A stretch of DNA of 64,000 nucleotides from Betaproteobacteria bacterium (GTDB taxonomy: Bacteria; Pseudomonadota; Gammaproteobacteria; Burkholderiales; Usitatibacteraceae). The number at the start of each line of letters is the position of its first letter. Position 1 is the stretch's first letter. This document shows positions 52,067 to 61,127 of this stretch, in pieces. The notes under the pieces are model-generated. The model was given only the letters and a program-made list of their open reading frames with translations, did no database searches and was not told the origin of the DNA. Where the stretch lies: NCBI GenBank assembly GCA_016791265.1, contig JAEUMY010000010.1, forward strand, positions 268,293 to 332,292. The letters are read 5' to 3'. Both the position numbers and the translations under genes were made by a program.

Positions 52067-53008
52067 ATGGATCCCGTCGTCCTCTTCTTCCTGCTGGGCG
52101 CATTCGCGCGCATCGCCAAGTCGGACCTGCGCCTGCCCGAGGCGCTGTACGAAACGCTTTCCATCTATCTCCTGCTCGCCATCGGCTTGAAGGGCGGGGT
52201 GGAAATCGCCAAGCACTCGCTGGGCGCGGTGGCGCCGCAGGCCATCGCCGTCATCGCGATGGGGGCGATGCTGCCGCTGATCGCTTTTCCGATATTGCGA
52301 ATATTCGCGAAGCTCGCGCGCGCGGATGCGGGCAACATCGCGGCTCACTATGGCTCGGTGAGTGTGGTCACGTTCGCGGTGGGCATCGCGTTCTTGGCGC
52401 GCCAGCAGGTGCCATACGAAAGCTATTTTCCGCTGTTCGTGGCGCTGCTTGAGGTGCCGGGCATCGTCGTGGGCATTTTGCTCGCCAAGATGGGCCGCGA
52501 GTCGGCCGAAGGCAAGCCCGTGCAATGGGGCCCGCTGTCGCACGAGGTGCTGCTGGGAAAGAGCGTGGTGTTGCTCGTGGGCGGCATCATCATCGGCTGG
52601 ATTGCCGGGCCGCAAGGCATTGATCCGTTCAAGGGCCTGTTCTTCGATTTGTTCCGGGGCGTACTGGCGCTCTTTCTGCTGGAGATGGGCCTGGTGGCGG
52701 CCGGCCGCATCGCCGATCTGAAGTCGCGCTGGCTCTTCATGCTGGGCTTCGGCACGCTGATGCCGATCTGCTTCGCCGTCATCGGCATCCTGCTGGGCAA
52801 GATGCTTGGGCTCTCGGTGGGCGGCATGACCTTGCTGGGTCTGCTTGCAGGCAGCGCGTCGTACATCGCCGCGCCGACCGCGACCCGCATCGCCATTCCC
52901 GAAGCCAATCCGGGGCTTTCCATCGGTCTGGCGCTGGGCGTCACCTTTCCCTTCAACATCACGCTGGGCGTGGCGCTGTATCACGCCATCGCGCAGCGTC
53001 TGGCTTGA
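52067..53008 (+). CDS. sbtA: SbtA-like sodium-dependent bicarbonate transporter
   Basis: A 313-residue protein with about ten membrane segments in two similar halves, beginning M-D-P-V-V-L-F-F-L-L-G and containing L-L-A-I-G-L-K-G-G near 40-48. This matches the SbtA family first known from cyanobacterial carbon-concentrating systems. A palindrome copy encodes L-R-I-F-A-K-L near 79. No carboxysome or RuBisCO gene is in the window, so the role may be bicarbonate supply for carboxylations. Confidence 0.85.
   Translation: MDPVVLFFLLGAFARIAKSDLRLPEALYETLSIYLLLAIGLKGGVEIAKHSLGAVAPQAIAVIAMGAMLPLIAFPILRIFAKLARADAGNIAAHYGSVSVVTFAVGIAFLARQQVPYESYFPLFVALLEVPGIVVGILLAKMGRESAEGKPVQWGPLSHEVLLGKSVVLLVGGIIIGWIAGPQGIDPFKGLFFDLFRGVLALFLLEMGLVAAGRIADLKSRWLFMLGFGTLMPICFAVIGILLGKMLGLSVGGMTLLGLLAGSASYIAAPTATRIAIPEANPGLSIGLALGVTFPFNITLGVALYHAIAQRLA
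52297..52308. repeat. GCGAATATTCGC palindrome inside sbtA
   Basis: R-I-F-A frame, in a membrane segment. Confidence 0.9.
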
Positions 53009-53037
53009 ACCCCACCGCGAATACTCGCATCGCCATC

Positions 53038-53340
53038 ATGCAAACCCATCCCAAGAAATTGCTGGTCATCATCGCCGAAGCGGCGCTGGAGAAACTTCTC
53101 GTCAAGGAGGCGCGCCACCTTGGCGCCCACGGCTACACCGTGGCCGAGGTGCATGGCGGCGGCGCCACCGGCGCCCGCGACGCGGACTGGGAGGGCAACC
53201 GCTCCATCCGCATGGAAGTGATCTGCGACGAGGCCGTGGCGCAGAGCATCGCCGAGCACGTGCTGAACAGCTACTGCAAGAACTACTCGGTCTCGATCTT
53301 TCTGGCCGATGTGGAGGTGTTGCGCCCCGGTAAGTTTTGA
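53038..53340 (+). CDS. sbtB: SbtB-like PII-family regulator
   Basis: A 100-residue PII-like protein: K-K-L-L-V-I-I-A-E-A-A-L-E-K near the start, a T-loop region with V-H-G-G-G-A-T-G-A-R-D near 44, and S-V-S-I-F-L-A-D-V-E at the C-terminal strand. The C-terminal Cys pair of some cyanobacterial SbtB proteins is absent. Directly follows sbtA, and SbtB is known to bind and gate SbtA in response to adenyl nucleotides. A one-mismatch relative of the palindrome (GCGAATACTCGC, 53017-53028) sits just before it. Confidence 0.82.
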   Translation: MQTHPKKLLVIIAEAALEKLLVKEARHLGAHGYTVAEVHGGGATGARDADWEGNRSIRMEVICDEAVAQSIAEHVLNSYCKNYSVSIFLADVEVLRPGKF

Positions 53341-54206
53341 TGAGTGCGCTCGCACTCTTCCTGGTCATCGGCGCCGCACTCTGCCACGCGAGCTGGAACT
53401 ACCTCCTCAAGAAGTCCGGCGGCGGCATCGGCATCCTGACGCTCTCCGGCGTGCTGGGGCTGTTCTGGGTCGGCCCCTTCGCCATCTGGCAATGGTGGGC
53501 CAAAGACTTCAGCTTCACCTGGCCGCAGATCGGCATGGTCATCGGCTCGGGGATCATCCACACCGCCTACTTTCTGCTCTTGGATCGCGCCTATCGCTCA
53601 GGCGGCGATCTGTCCATCGTCTATCCGCTGGCGCGCGCGACAGGGCCATTGCTCACCATCCTGCTGGCCGCGCTGTTACTGGGCGAGCGCATGGGCCCGG
53701 TCGCGCTGGGGGGCGCCATCCTGATCGGCGTGTCCGCATTTCTGCTCACCGGAAACCCGGCAAAGCTGGCGGACCATTCCGCCCGCCGCGCCGCCGGCTT
53801 CGCGCTCATGACCGGCGGCCTCATCGCCGTGTACACCATCTGGGACAAGCAGGCCATGGCCGCCTTTCTCATCCCGCCCATCGTGTTCGACTGGGCGGTC
53901 AACATTTCGCGCGTCGCGGTGCTGGTGCCGCTTGCGAATATTCGCGAACCCGGCGCCATCACCCGCGCCTGGCATGCGCACAAGGGCACTGCGCTCGCCA
54001 TCGGCTTCTTGTCACCGCTCTCGTACATCCTGGTGCTGACCGCGATGGTGTTCACGCCGGTGAGCTACGTGGCGCCGGGACGCGAGATTTCCATCCTGTT
54101 CGCGGCTTTGATGGGCACGCAGTTGCTGAACGAAGGTGAAGGCGTGCGGCGCACCGTCGCCGCGGCGGGCATGGTGCTGGGCATCGCGGCGCTGGCGCTG
54201 GGCTAG
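53340..54206 (+). CDS. EamA-family permease (DMT superfamily)
   Basis: A 288-residue, ten-TM protein with two EamA repeats: H-A-S-W-N-Y-L-L-K-K near residue 17 and A-R-A-T-G-P-L-L near 100. ATG overlaps the last base of sbtB. A palindrome copy encodes L-A-N-I-R-E near 200, in a loop. Substrate unknown. Confidence 0.82.
   Translation: MSALALFLVIGAALCHASWNYLLKKSGGGIGILTLSGVLGLFWVGPFAIWQWWAKDFSFTWPQIGMVIGSGIIHTAYFLLLDRAYRSGGDLSIVYPLARATGPLLTILLAALLLGERMGPVALGGAILIGVSAFLLTGNPAKLADHSARRAAGFALMTGGLIAVYTIWDKQAMAAFLIPPIVFDWAVNISRVAVLVPLANIREPGAITRAWHAHKGTALAIGFLSPLSYILVLTAMVFTPVSYVAPGREISILFAALMGTQLLNEGEGVRRTVAAAGMVLGIAALALG
53934..53945. repeat. GCGAATATTCGC palindrome inside the first EamA gene
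   Basis: A-N-I-R frame. Confidence 0.9.
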
Positions 54207-54210
54207 CGTC

Positions 54211-54222
54211 GCGAATATTCGC
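54211..54222. repeat. GCGAATATTCGC palindrome between EamA and CDF transporter genes
   Basis: Begins four bases after the EamA stop and 40 bases before the CDF start. Confidence 0.9.
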
Positions 54223-54250
54223 ATTGAGCGGCACGCCTATAATTCCCTTC

Positions 54251-55255
54251 ATGTCCAGCGCGCACACCCACGACCACAAGCACCATCACGGGCACGATGA
54301 TCATGTCCACGCGCACCGTTGCCCCACCAGTCACGCACACCAACCGCTGGATGCGGAAACGGATCATCACCACGGGCACGATCATGGCCACGATCACGGC
54401 CACCACCACGAGTACCGCGCCAAGGATCGCAGCCTGCTCCTGATCGCGTTTGCCATCACCGTCGCAATGATGGTGGCCGAAATCGTGACCGGCTGGCTCA
54501 CTCACTCGCTGGCACTCATCTCCGATGGCGTACACATGTTCACCCACGCCTTCGCCCTGGGCTTGTCGTGGGCGGCCATCTTGCTGGCCGCGCGCCCGGC
54601 GTCGGGCATGAAGACATTCGGCTACTACCGCATCGAGGTGGTCGCCGCCTTCGTCAACGGCGTCACCGTGCTGCTCTCGGCGATCTGGATCGTCGTTGAA
54701 GCAGTGGGCCGCATCCTCGTCACACAGCCCGTTGAGATCGGCACGACACTCATCGTGGCCGTGCTCGGTCTCGTGGTGAACATCATCACTGGCGCCATTC
54801 TGCTCCGTGCGGATCAGGAAAACCTCAACATCCGCTCCGCCGTGCTGCACATGGTCACCGACGCGCTGTCATCGGTCGCCATCATCATCGGCCTCGTTGT
54901 CATCCATTTCACGAGCTGGCATGTCATCGACCCGCTCATCGCGGTGCTGGTCGCGGCCCTCATCACCAAGTGGTCGTGGTCGCTGCTGTCGGATTCGCTG
55001 CATGTGCTGCTCGAAGGCTCGCCCATCGACACCGAGCGGGTGCGCGCGCACGTCAAAGCGCGCTTTCCGGAAGTCGTGGACCTGCACGACTTGCACGTCT
55101 GGCAGATCTCCCAGCGCTTCAACTGCCTCACGGCCCACGTGCTGGTGTCACGCGAATATTCGCAGCAGGGGCAGGCGCTGATCGGCCGCATTTCCCACGA
55201 CTTGAAGCACGAGTTCGGTATCGGGCACACCACGCTGCAACTGGAATGGCAGTGA
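54251..55255 (+). CDS. Cation diffusion facilitator metal exporter
   Basis: A 334-residue CDF protein. The N-terminus (residues 1-55) is very His-rich. Six TMs follow. The TM2 site reads S-D-G-V-H-M-F-T-H, i.e. His where zinc exporters have Asp (H-x-x-x-D), while TM5 keeps H-M-V-T-D. H-x-x-x-H in TM2 recalls DmeF-type cobalt/nickel exporters. A C-terminal cytoplasmic domain with L-H-D-L-H-V-W-Q follows. A palindrome copy encodes S-R-E-Y-S-Q near 302. Start at MSSAHTHDHK. Confidence 0.9.
   Translation: MSSAHTHDHKHHHGHDDHVHAHRCPTSHAHQPLDAETDHHHGHDHGHDHGHHHEYRAKDRSLLLIAFAITVAMMVAEIVTGWLTHSLALISDGVHMFTHAFALGLSWAAILLAARPASGMKTFGYYRIEVVAAFVNGVTVLLSAIWIVVEAVGRILVTQPVEIGTTLIVAVLGLVVNIITGAILLRADQENLNIRSAVLHMVTDALSSVAIIIGLVVIHFTSWHVIDPLIAVLVAALITKWSWSLLSDSLHVLLEGSPIDTERVRAHVKARFPEVVDLHDLHVWQISQRFNCLTAHVLVSREYSQQGQALIGRISHDLKHEFGIGHTTLQLEWQ
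55152..55163. repeat. GCGAATATTCGC palindrome inside the CDF gene
   Basis: E-Y-S frame. Confidence 0.9.
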
Positions 55256-56175
55256 GCGATGCGCCGGCAGCGGAGTGCCACGGCCGGCTGAAGGCCTACA
55301 TCATTCTGGCCGGCGCGGTGCTCATCGTGTCCAGCGCCGCCATCATGATCCGCTACGCGCAAGCCGATGGCGTGCCCTCCATCAGCATCGCCGCATGGCG
55401 GCTCTCGCTGGCCGCACTGGTGCTGACGCCGCTCGTGCTCGCCACGCGGCGGCCGGCACTGGCCGCGCTCACCGCGCGCGAATGGGGCTTCGGCCTCGCC
55501 TCAGGCGCCTTTCTCGCCGCGCACTTCGCAGCATGGATTTCATCGCTCGCCTACACCTCGGTCGCGAGCAGCGTGGCGCTGGTCGCCACCAATCCCATCT
55601 GGATCGCGCTCGCTTCATGGCTGATCCTGAAAGAGCGGCCCAGCGGACTGCTGGCGCTCGGCATCGCCAGCGCCATCGGCGGCAGCGCACTCATCTTCCT
55701 GTCAGACAGCCGGGCTGGTACATCGGTGGGCGCCGACCCCGTGCTCGGCAACCTGCTCGCCGTCGTGGGCTCGCTCACGGTGTGTGGCTATCTTCTCATC
55801 GGCCGCAAGCTGCGTGCGCGCGTGGCGCTGCTGCCCTACATCTGGCTCGTGTATTCGGCATCAGCGCTCTGCCTCATGGCGATCGCGCTGGCGAGCGGGC
55901 AGAAGCTCTTCGGCTTCTCAGATTTCGCCTGGCTCATGCTGGCCGGGCTGGCTTTGGGTCCGCAGTTGCTGGGACATGGGGCGTTCAACTGGGCACTGAA
56001 GCATCTCTCGGCGTCATTCATCGCCGTCGCCACTCTCGGCGAGCCGGTCGGGTCGGCGATTCTGGCGTGGCTGTTTCTGGGGGAGAAGTTCGCGGTGTTG
56101 CAGCTATGTGGATTCGCGGCGCTGCTGGTGGGGATTTATTTGGCGGCGAAGGCGGAGGAAGCGAAGCAGCCTTAA
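55252..56175 (+). CDS. EamA-family permease (second)
   Basis: A 307-residue, ten-TM DMT-superfamily transporter starting at GTG that overlaps the CDF stop (GTGA). Two EamA repeats are visible, with A-T-N-P-I-W-I-A-L near 115 and A-T-L-G-E-P-V-G-S-A near 260. It differs in sequence from the EamA gene at 53340. Substrate unknown. Confidence 0.85.
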   Translation: MSDAPAAECHGRLKAYIILAGAVLIVSSAAIMIRYAQADGVPSISIAAWRLSLAALVLTPLVLATRRPALAALTAREWGFGLASGAFLAAHFAAWISSLAYTSVASSVALVATNPIWIALASWLILKERPSGLLALGIASAIGGSALIFLSDSRAGTSVGADPVLGNLLAVVGSLTVCGYLLIGRKLRARVALLPYIWLVYSASALCLMAIALASGQKLFGFSDFAWLMLAGLALGPQLLGHGAFNWALKHLSASFIAVATLGEPVGSAILAWLFLGEKFAVLQLCGFAALLVGIYLAAKAEEAKQP

Positions 56176-56251
56176 TACCGCTCATGACTGATCGCCCGAT
56201 ACGGCGTCATGTGAACACATTGCCCGGTCACACTGGAAATCGGGCCTCACT

Positions 56252-56758
56252 TCACTTTGGATAATTCAGGCATCGGCGCGCATGCCACACCAAAGTGACC
56301 ACTGCGACGAGAATCGGAAGCCCCAATGTGAAGGCGCCAAGCGTTGGCACAGCGAACCAATCAGTACCTCCACGCGACGAGACCATTGTGGCCGCCGACG
56401 CGAGCAGGAGGAATGCCGTGACCCCGAGGAAATTTAGTTCGGTCAGCATTGGGCCTTTGCGCAGCAGAGTAAACCCATACGAAACCGCGAAGAGCACTGC
56501 ACTTGCAATGACCCAGTATGCAACGCTATTGCCGACTACAGCACCAAGTGGAAATCCAACCAGAATGCTTGAAGAGAGGCAGAAACAAAATCCTGAGGCC
56601 AAGTAAGCCTCATGTGCAGCCTTTGGGTTGCCAATGTTGGCTGGAGGCGTTTGCACAGGTTGAACTGGAGTGACCTTGTCGCCCTGAAATTGCGCTCCGC
56701 ACTTTGCACAGTCGCTGGCGCCGCGCGAAACGTATGACCCGCAAAGAGGACAATCCAT
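56252..56758 (-). CDS. Zinc-ribbon membrane protein, unknown
   Basis: A 168-residue protein starting M-D-C-P-L-C-G with a second C-A-K-C-G at 18-22, a four-Cys zinc ribbon. A flexible linker follows and then four hydrophobic segments between 50 and 160. Base composition is noticeably less GC-rich than neighbours, suggesting recent acquisition. No family recognised beyond the zinc-ribbon domain. Confidence 0.6.
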   Translation of the reverse strand: MDCPLCGSYVSRGASDCAKCGAQFQGDKVTPVQPVQTPPANIGNPKAAHEAYLASGFCFCLSSSILVGFPLGAVVGNSVAYWVIASAVLFAVSYGFTLLRKGPMLTELNFLGVTAFLLLASAATMVSSRGGTDWFAVPTLGAFTLGLPILVAVVTLVWHARRCLNYPK

Positions 56759-56809
56759 CTCGGTTGCTCCAAGGATGACAAAGTAAATGAATCAGATGGT
56801 CATCGAGCT

Positions 56810-58780
56810 TCAGGCCTGCAACTCCACCCGATCCCGAAACTGCTCCAGCGCTTCGGGATTCGCCAGCGCCTCGGTGTTCTTCACCTGCTCGCCATGCACC
56901 ACGGCGCGCACCGCCAGCTCGACAATCTTGCCGCTCTTGGTGCGCGGGATGTCGCTCACCATCAGCACCTTGTCGGGGACATGCCGCGGGGTGGTGTTGA
57001 TGCGAATGGTGTCCTTGATGCGCCGAACGAGGCTGTCGGTGAGTTGAAATCCATCCTGCAGTTTCACGAACAGCACGACGCGGATGTCTCGCCCCCAGTT
57101 CTGGCCGATGACGAGTGACTCGGCGACTTCTTCCAGCTTCTCGACCTGGCGATAGATTTCCGCCGTGCCGATGCGCACGCCGCCGGGATTCAGCACCGCG
57201 TCCGAGCGGCCGTAGATGACGAGGCCGCCATGCGGCGTGACTTCGCACCAGTCGCCGTGATGCCACACGCCGGGGAAACGGTCGAAGTAGGCGGCGCGAT
57301 ACTTCTTTTGCTCGGGATCGTTCCAGAAGCCAAGCGGCATGGTGGGAAACGGTGCGGTGCAGACCAGCTCACCCTTCTGCCCGCGCGAGCTGTGGCCGCG
57401 CTCGTTGAACACTTCGACTTTCATGCCCAAGAGCGCGCACTGCAACTCGCCACGCCACACGGGCAAGATGGGATTGCCGCCCGCGAAGCAGGCGATGAGA
57501 TCGGTGCCGCCGGAAATGGAGGCGAGGCACACGTCGCGCTTCACATGTTGATAGACGAAGTCGAATCCCTCGGGGGCGAGCGGTGAACCCGTTGAAAGAA
57601 TCTGCCGCAGCGTGCCGAGGTGGTGCGTGTCGATGGGGTGCATCTTGATCTTGGCGAGCGCGTCGAGGTACTTGGCCGACACGCCGAAGTGGGTGATGCC
57701 TTCTTCATCGGCATAGTCCCACAACACGCCGCCGCGCGAGAGAAACGGCGAGCCATCGTAGAGCATCAGCGTGGCCTGTGAGGCCAGTGCGGAGATGAGC
57801 CAGTTCCACATCATCCAGCCACAGGTGGTGAAGTAGAACATGCGATCACCGGGCTTCACATCGCAATGCAGCAGATGCTCCTTGAGATGCATCAGCAGCG
57901 TGCCGCCGGCGCCATGCACGATGCATTTCGGCGCGCCAGTCGTGCCCGAGGAGTAGACGATGCAGAGCGGGTGATTGAACGGTAGCCGCTCGAAGCGAAT
58001 ATTCGCAGGGGCGTGCGGCGCGACGAACTCGCTCCACAGCACGGCATCGGACAAGCGCGCGGTGGGCGGCGTGTCGCGCACGGTGTTGAGGTACGGCACC
58101 ATCACCACGCGCTCCAGCGACGGCAGACCGCTGGCGATTTCGCGCACGGTTAAACGCGTGTCGACCGTCTTCATGTTCATGAAGTAGCCGTCACAGGCGA
58201 ACAGCACCTTGGGCGCCACCTGGCCGAAGCGGTCGATGACGCCGCGCGCGCCGAAGTCGGCGGAGCAGGAGGTCCAGACCGCGCCGATGCTCGCTGTCGC
58301 CAGCGCGGCGACCACGGTCTCCGGCAGATTGGGCAGAAAGGCCGCCACGCGGTCGCCTGGCTGCACACCAAGTTCGCGCAGGGCCTGGGCCACGCGGGAT
58401 ACCTCGTCACAGAGTTCGGCGTGGCTGAGACGGCGCTGCACGCGGTTTTCGCCACGAAACACGATGGCGTCACCGTCCGCGCGCGGGCGCAGCAGGTTTT
58501 CGGCGAAGTTGAGCGTGGCGTCGGGAAAGAACTTGGCGCCGGGCATCTTGTCGGCGTCGATCAATACACGCTCGCCCTTGTCACCGATCACACCGGCGAA
58601 ATCCCACAGCGCGTTCCAGAAATCAGCGGGGTGCTTCACCGACCAGTCGTGCAGATGCGCATAGTCTTCCGCATTCACGCAGTAGCGCGAATGCACGGCG
58701 CGCATGAAGGCCGTCATGTGGCTGGCCGCGATGCGCTCGGCTGAGGGCTTCCAGAGGGGGTGGTGGTTTTCGAGGGTCAT
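56810..58780 (-). CDS. Acetoacetate--CoA ligase
   Basis: A 656-residue ANL-family ligase activating acetoacetate with ATP and CoA. The P-loop [10 protein letters not shown] is near 272-281, [14 protein letters not shown] near 523, and the C-terminal lysine lies in T-K-S-G-K near 615. The N-terminus (P-L-W-K-P-S-A-E-R) is typical of acetoacetyl-CoA synthetase rather than acetyl-CoA synthetase. A palindrome copy encodes P-A-N-I-R-F near 260. Followed upstream by the CoA transferase, a ketone-body pair. Confidence 0.9.
   Translation of the reverse strand: MTLENHHPLWKPSAERIAASHMTAFMRAVHSRYCVNAEDYAHLHDWSVKHPADFWNALWDFAGVIGDKGERVLIDADKMPGAKFFPDATLNFAENLLRPRADGDAIVFRGENRVQRRLSHAELCDEVSRVAQALRELGVQPGDRVAAFLPNLPETVVAALATASIGAVWTSCSADFGARGVIDRFGQVAPKVLFACDGYFMNMKTVDTRLTVREIASGLPSLERVVMVPYLNTVRDTPPTARLSDAVLWSEFVAPHAPANIRFERLPFNHPLCIVYSSGTTGAPKCIVHGAGGTLLMHLKEHLLHCDVKPGDRMFYFTTCGWMMWNWLISALASQATLMLYDGSPFLSRGGVLWDYADEEGITHFGVSAKYLDALAKIKMHPIDTHHLGTLRQILSTGSPLAPEGFDFVYQHVKRDVCLASISGGTDLIACFAGGNPILPVWRGELQCALLGMKVEVFNERGHSSRGQKGELVCTAPFPTMPLGFWNDPEQKKYRAAYFDRFPGVWHHGDWCEVTPHGGLVIYGRSDAVLNPGGVRIGTAEIYRQVEKLEEVAESLVIGQNWGRDIRVVLFVKLQDGFQLTDSLVRRIKDTIRINTTPRHVPDKVLMVSDIPRTKSGKIVELAVRAVVHGEQVKNTEALANPEALEQFRDRVELQA
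57995..58006. repeat. GCGAATATTCGC palindrome inside the acetoacetate-CoA ligase gene
   Basis: A-N-I-R frame. Confidence 0.9.
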
Positions 58781-58874
58781 CCAAGGACTACTTCAAGTCG
58801 AGCAGCGTTCACGCCTTTGATCGTCGTTTCGCGCACGCGCGGAACGACAATCAGAGCGCATCGACGTGCTGGAA

Positions 58875-60221
58875 TCAAATCGCCACTCGAAACGCGGCCT
58901 CGGTCTTGGCCTTCACATCTTCCAGCGTCACGCCAGGATGCAATTCCTTAAGCACCAGCCCGCCCGGTTCAACTTCGAACACGCAGAGGTCGGTGATGAT
59001 CATGTTGACCACGCCCTTGCCGGTGATGGGAAGCGAGCATTGCTTCAGCACCTTCGAGGCGCCGTCCTTGGAGCAATGCTCCATCAGCACGATCACGCGG
59101 CGCACGCCGGAGACGAGATCCATCGCGCCGCCGGGGCCCTTCACCATTTTGCCCGGCACCATCCAGTTGGCGAGGTCGCCGTTCTCGGCCACTTCCAGAC
59201 CGCCGAGGATGGACAGATCGACGTGACCGCCGCGGATCATCGCGAAGGAATCCGCCGACGAGAAGAAACTCGAACCCGGAATGGTGGTGATGGTCTGCTT
59301 GCCGGCGTTGATGAGGTCCGGATCAATATCCGCCTCGTGCGGGAACGGGCCGATACCGAGCAGGCCGTTCTCGGATTGCAGCGTGACGTTCACGTTCTCC
59401 GGAATGTAGTTGGCGACCAGCGTCGGGATGCCGATACCCAGGTTCACGTAGAAGCCGTCACGCAGTTCCAGCGCAGCACGCTTGGCCATGAGGTGACGGG
59501 TGGGCGTATCGCCCTTGGACACCTGGCCGCCGGCCACGGTGCGGAACTCGATGCGCTTTTCAAACTTGGCGCCCTGGATAATGCGGTCCACATAGATGCC
59601 GGGCGTGTGGATCTGGTCCGGATCGAGATCGCCCACTTCCACCAGCTCCTCGACTTCCGCCACGGTGACTCTGCCGCAGGTGGCGATCATCGGATTGAAG
59701 TTGCGCGAGGTCTTGCGATAGACCAGGTTGCCAGCCTTGTCGCCCTTCCAGGCTTTCACGATTGAGACGTCGGCCTTGATGGCTTCTTCCAGCACGTATT
59801 CCTTGCCGTCGAACGCGCGCGTCGGCTTGCCCTCGGCGATCTTGGTGCCGAATGCGGTGCGCGTATAGAAACCGGGAATGCCGGCGCCGCCGGCGCGCAG
59901 CTTCTCGGCCAGTGTGCCCTGCGGCGTGAGCTGCAGTTCCAGTTCGCCCGCCAGCACCTGCCGCTCGAATTCCTTGTTCTCGCCCACATAGGAGGCGATG
60001 ACTTTTTTCACCTGGCGGGTCTTGAGCAGCAGGCCCATGCCGAAGTCATCCACGCCGGCGTTGTTACCGACTATGGTGAGACCTTTGGTGCCGGATTCCA
60101 CCAGCGCGCCGATGAGATTCTCCGGAATGCCGCAGAGGCCGAAGCCGCCGGCCGCGATGGTCATGTCGTCCTTCAACAGGCCCGCCAGCGCGGACTTGGC
60201 ATCTGCATACACTTTGCTCAT
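58875..60221 (-). CDS. 3-oxoacid CoA-transferase, fused A and B subunits
   Basis: A 448-residue protein. Residues 1-230 are the A subunit (I-A-A-G-G-F-G-L-C-G-I-P near 22) and 235-448 the B subunit, with the catalytic Glu in Q-S-E-N-G-L-L-G near 282 and G-G-A-M-D-L-V-S-G-V near 360. Many bacteria encode ScoA and ScoB separately; here there is one frame and almost no linker. It transfers CoA from succinyl-CoA to acetoacetate. It lies just upstream of acetoacetate-CoA ligase, so the cell has two ways to activate acetoacetate. Confidence 0.92.
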   Translation of the reverse strand: MSKVYADAKSALAGLLKDDMTIAAGGFGLCGIPENLIGALVESGTKGLTIVGNNAGVDDFGMGLLLKTRQVKKVIASYVGENKEFERQVLAGELELQLTPQGTLAEKLRAGGAGIPGFYTRTAFGTKIAEGKPTRAFDGKEYVLEEAIKADVSIVKAWKGDKAGNLVYRKTSRNFNPMIATCGRVTVAEVEELVEVGDLDPDQIHTPGIYVDRIIQGAKFEKRIEFRTVAGGQVSKGDTPTRHLMAKRAALELRDGFYVNLGIGIPTLVANYIPENVNVTLQSENGLLGIGPFPHEADIDPDLINAGKQTITTIPGSSFFSSADSFAMIRGGHVDLSILGGLEVAENGDLANWMVPGKMVKGPGGAMDLVSGVRRVIVLMEHCSKDGASKVLKQCSLPITGKGVVNMIITDLCVFEVEPGGLVLKELHPGVTLEDVKAKTEAAFRVAI

Positions 60222-60251
60222 GGGGTCTCCTATTTATTCTTCACTGAGATT

Positions 60252-60279
60252 CGTCATTCCGGCGGACGCCGGAATCCAG
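60252..60279. repeat. REP-like repeat, copy A
   Basis: CGTCATTCCGGCG-GAC-GCCGGAATCCAG: an imperfect palindrome of 28 bases, four bases beyond the GIY-YIG stop. Confidence 0.85.
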
Positions 60280-60283
60280 CTTT

Positions 60284-60577
60284 CTATCCAACAATTTCTG
60301 AGTACAAATCTCGCCACTCCGGGTTGTTCTTCTCAATCAATTCAATCTTCCAGGCCCGCTTCCACTCCGTGATGGCCTTCTCCCGCTCGATGGCGGCAAT
60401 CATGCTCTCGTGGACTTCGTACCACACCAGCTTGTCCACACCGTAACGCTTAGTGAAACCATCGGCCTGCTTGTTCTTGTGCTGCCAGACCCTGCTGGGC
60501 AAATCAGAAGTCACGCCAACGTACAAGGTGCCGTTGTATTTGCTTGCCAGCAAGTAAACGCAAGGAAGCTTCACCAA
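60284..60577 (-). CDS. GIY-YIG nuclease family protein
   Basis: A 97-residue single-domain protein. The family signature appears as V-Y-L-L-A-S and L-Y-V-G-V-T near residues 7-21 (GIY/YIG positions), then R-V-W-Q-H near 30 and the catalytic-type E-R-E-K-A-I-T-E-W-K-R near 65. Such small proteins are often called putative endonucleases. It is bracketed by three copies of one palindromic repeat within about 10 bases on each side, which suggests a small mobile or repeat-associated unit. Confidence 0.85.
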   Translation of the reverse strand: MVKLPCVYLLASKYNGTLYVGVTSDLPSRVWQHKNKQADGFTKRYGVDKLVWYEVHESMIAAIEREKAITEWKRAWKIELIEKNNPEWRDLYSEIVG

Positions 60578-60587
60578 GCACCACTTT

Positions 60588-60666
60588 CGTCATTCCGGCG
60601 AAAGCCGGAATCCACAGCTCTTTGTCGGAACATCAATGCTGGATTCCGGCTTTCGCCGGAATGACG
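60588..60666. repeat. REP-like repeat, inverted copies B and C
   Basis: Copy B (60588-60615, CGTCATTCCGGCGAAAGCC...) and copy C (60639-60666) are inverted with respect to each other across 23 bases and can form a long hairpin. The C copy touches the end of the acetyltransferase gene. Confidence 0.88.
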
Positions 60667-60668
60667 GA

Positions 60669-61127
60669 TCAAACATTTTTGCTCTCGCGCAGCATGATCA
60701 CATGCTGAATGCCATCTTCGTCGTAGGGTTCGGACACGGTCTTGAACCCGTATCCGCCATAAAACTTCTCCAGGTACATCTGGGCGCCGATGCGAATATT
60801 CGCACCGGGATAGAGCGCCTCGCAGCGCGCGACCGCTTCCTTCATCAGCGCCTGACCGTAGCCGCCGCGGCGAAAGTTCTTCGTGGTCAGCACGCGGCCG
60901 ATCGAGGGCTCTTCGTACTTCAGGCCGGGCGGGACGATGCGCGAATAGGCGGCGATTTCACCTTCGACTTTGCCTACCAGGTGATGGCACTGCGGGTCCG
61001 CGCCATCCGCATCAAGAAACGCGCAAGTCTGCTCCAGCACAAACACTGATTCGCGTGCGACAACGATGTCGTGCCACTCGCGCACGGACAAGCCATCAAA
61101 TCTTGCAAAGCGCCACGCAAGTTGCAT
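60669..61127 (-). CDS. ElaA-type GNAT acetyltransferase
   Basis: A 152-residue protein beginning like ElaA, with R-E-S-V-F-V-L-E-Q-T-C near 26 and the acetyl-CoA site R-R-G-G-Y-G-Q-A-L-M near 86. Its ATG directly abuts the stop of the upstream lipoprotein gene. A palindrome copy encodes G-A-N-I-R-I-G near 109. Acceptor substrate unknown. Confidence 0.87.
   Translation of the reverse strand: MQLAWRFARFDGLSVREWHDIVVARESVFVLEQTCAFLDADGADPQCHHLVGKVEGEIAAYSRIVPPGLKYEEPSIGRVLTTKNFRRGGYGQALMKEAVARCEALYPGANIRIGAQMYLEKFYGGYGFKTVSEPYDEDGIQHVIMLRESKNV
60792..60803. repeat. GCGAATATTCGC palindrome inside the elaA-like gene
   Basis: A-N-I-R frame; T/A flanks. Confidence 0.9.
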
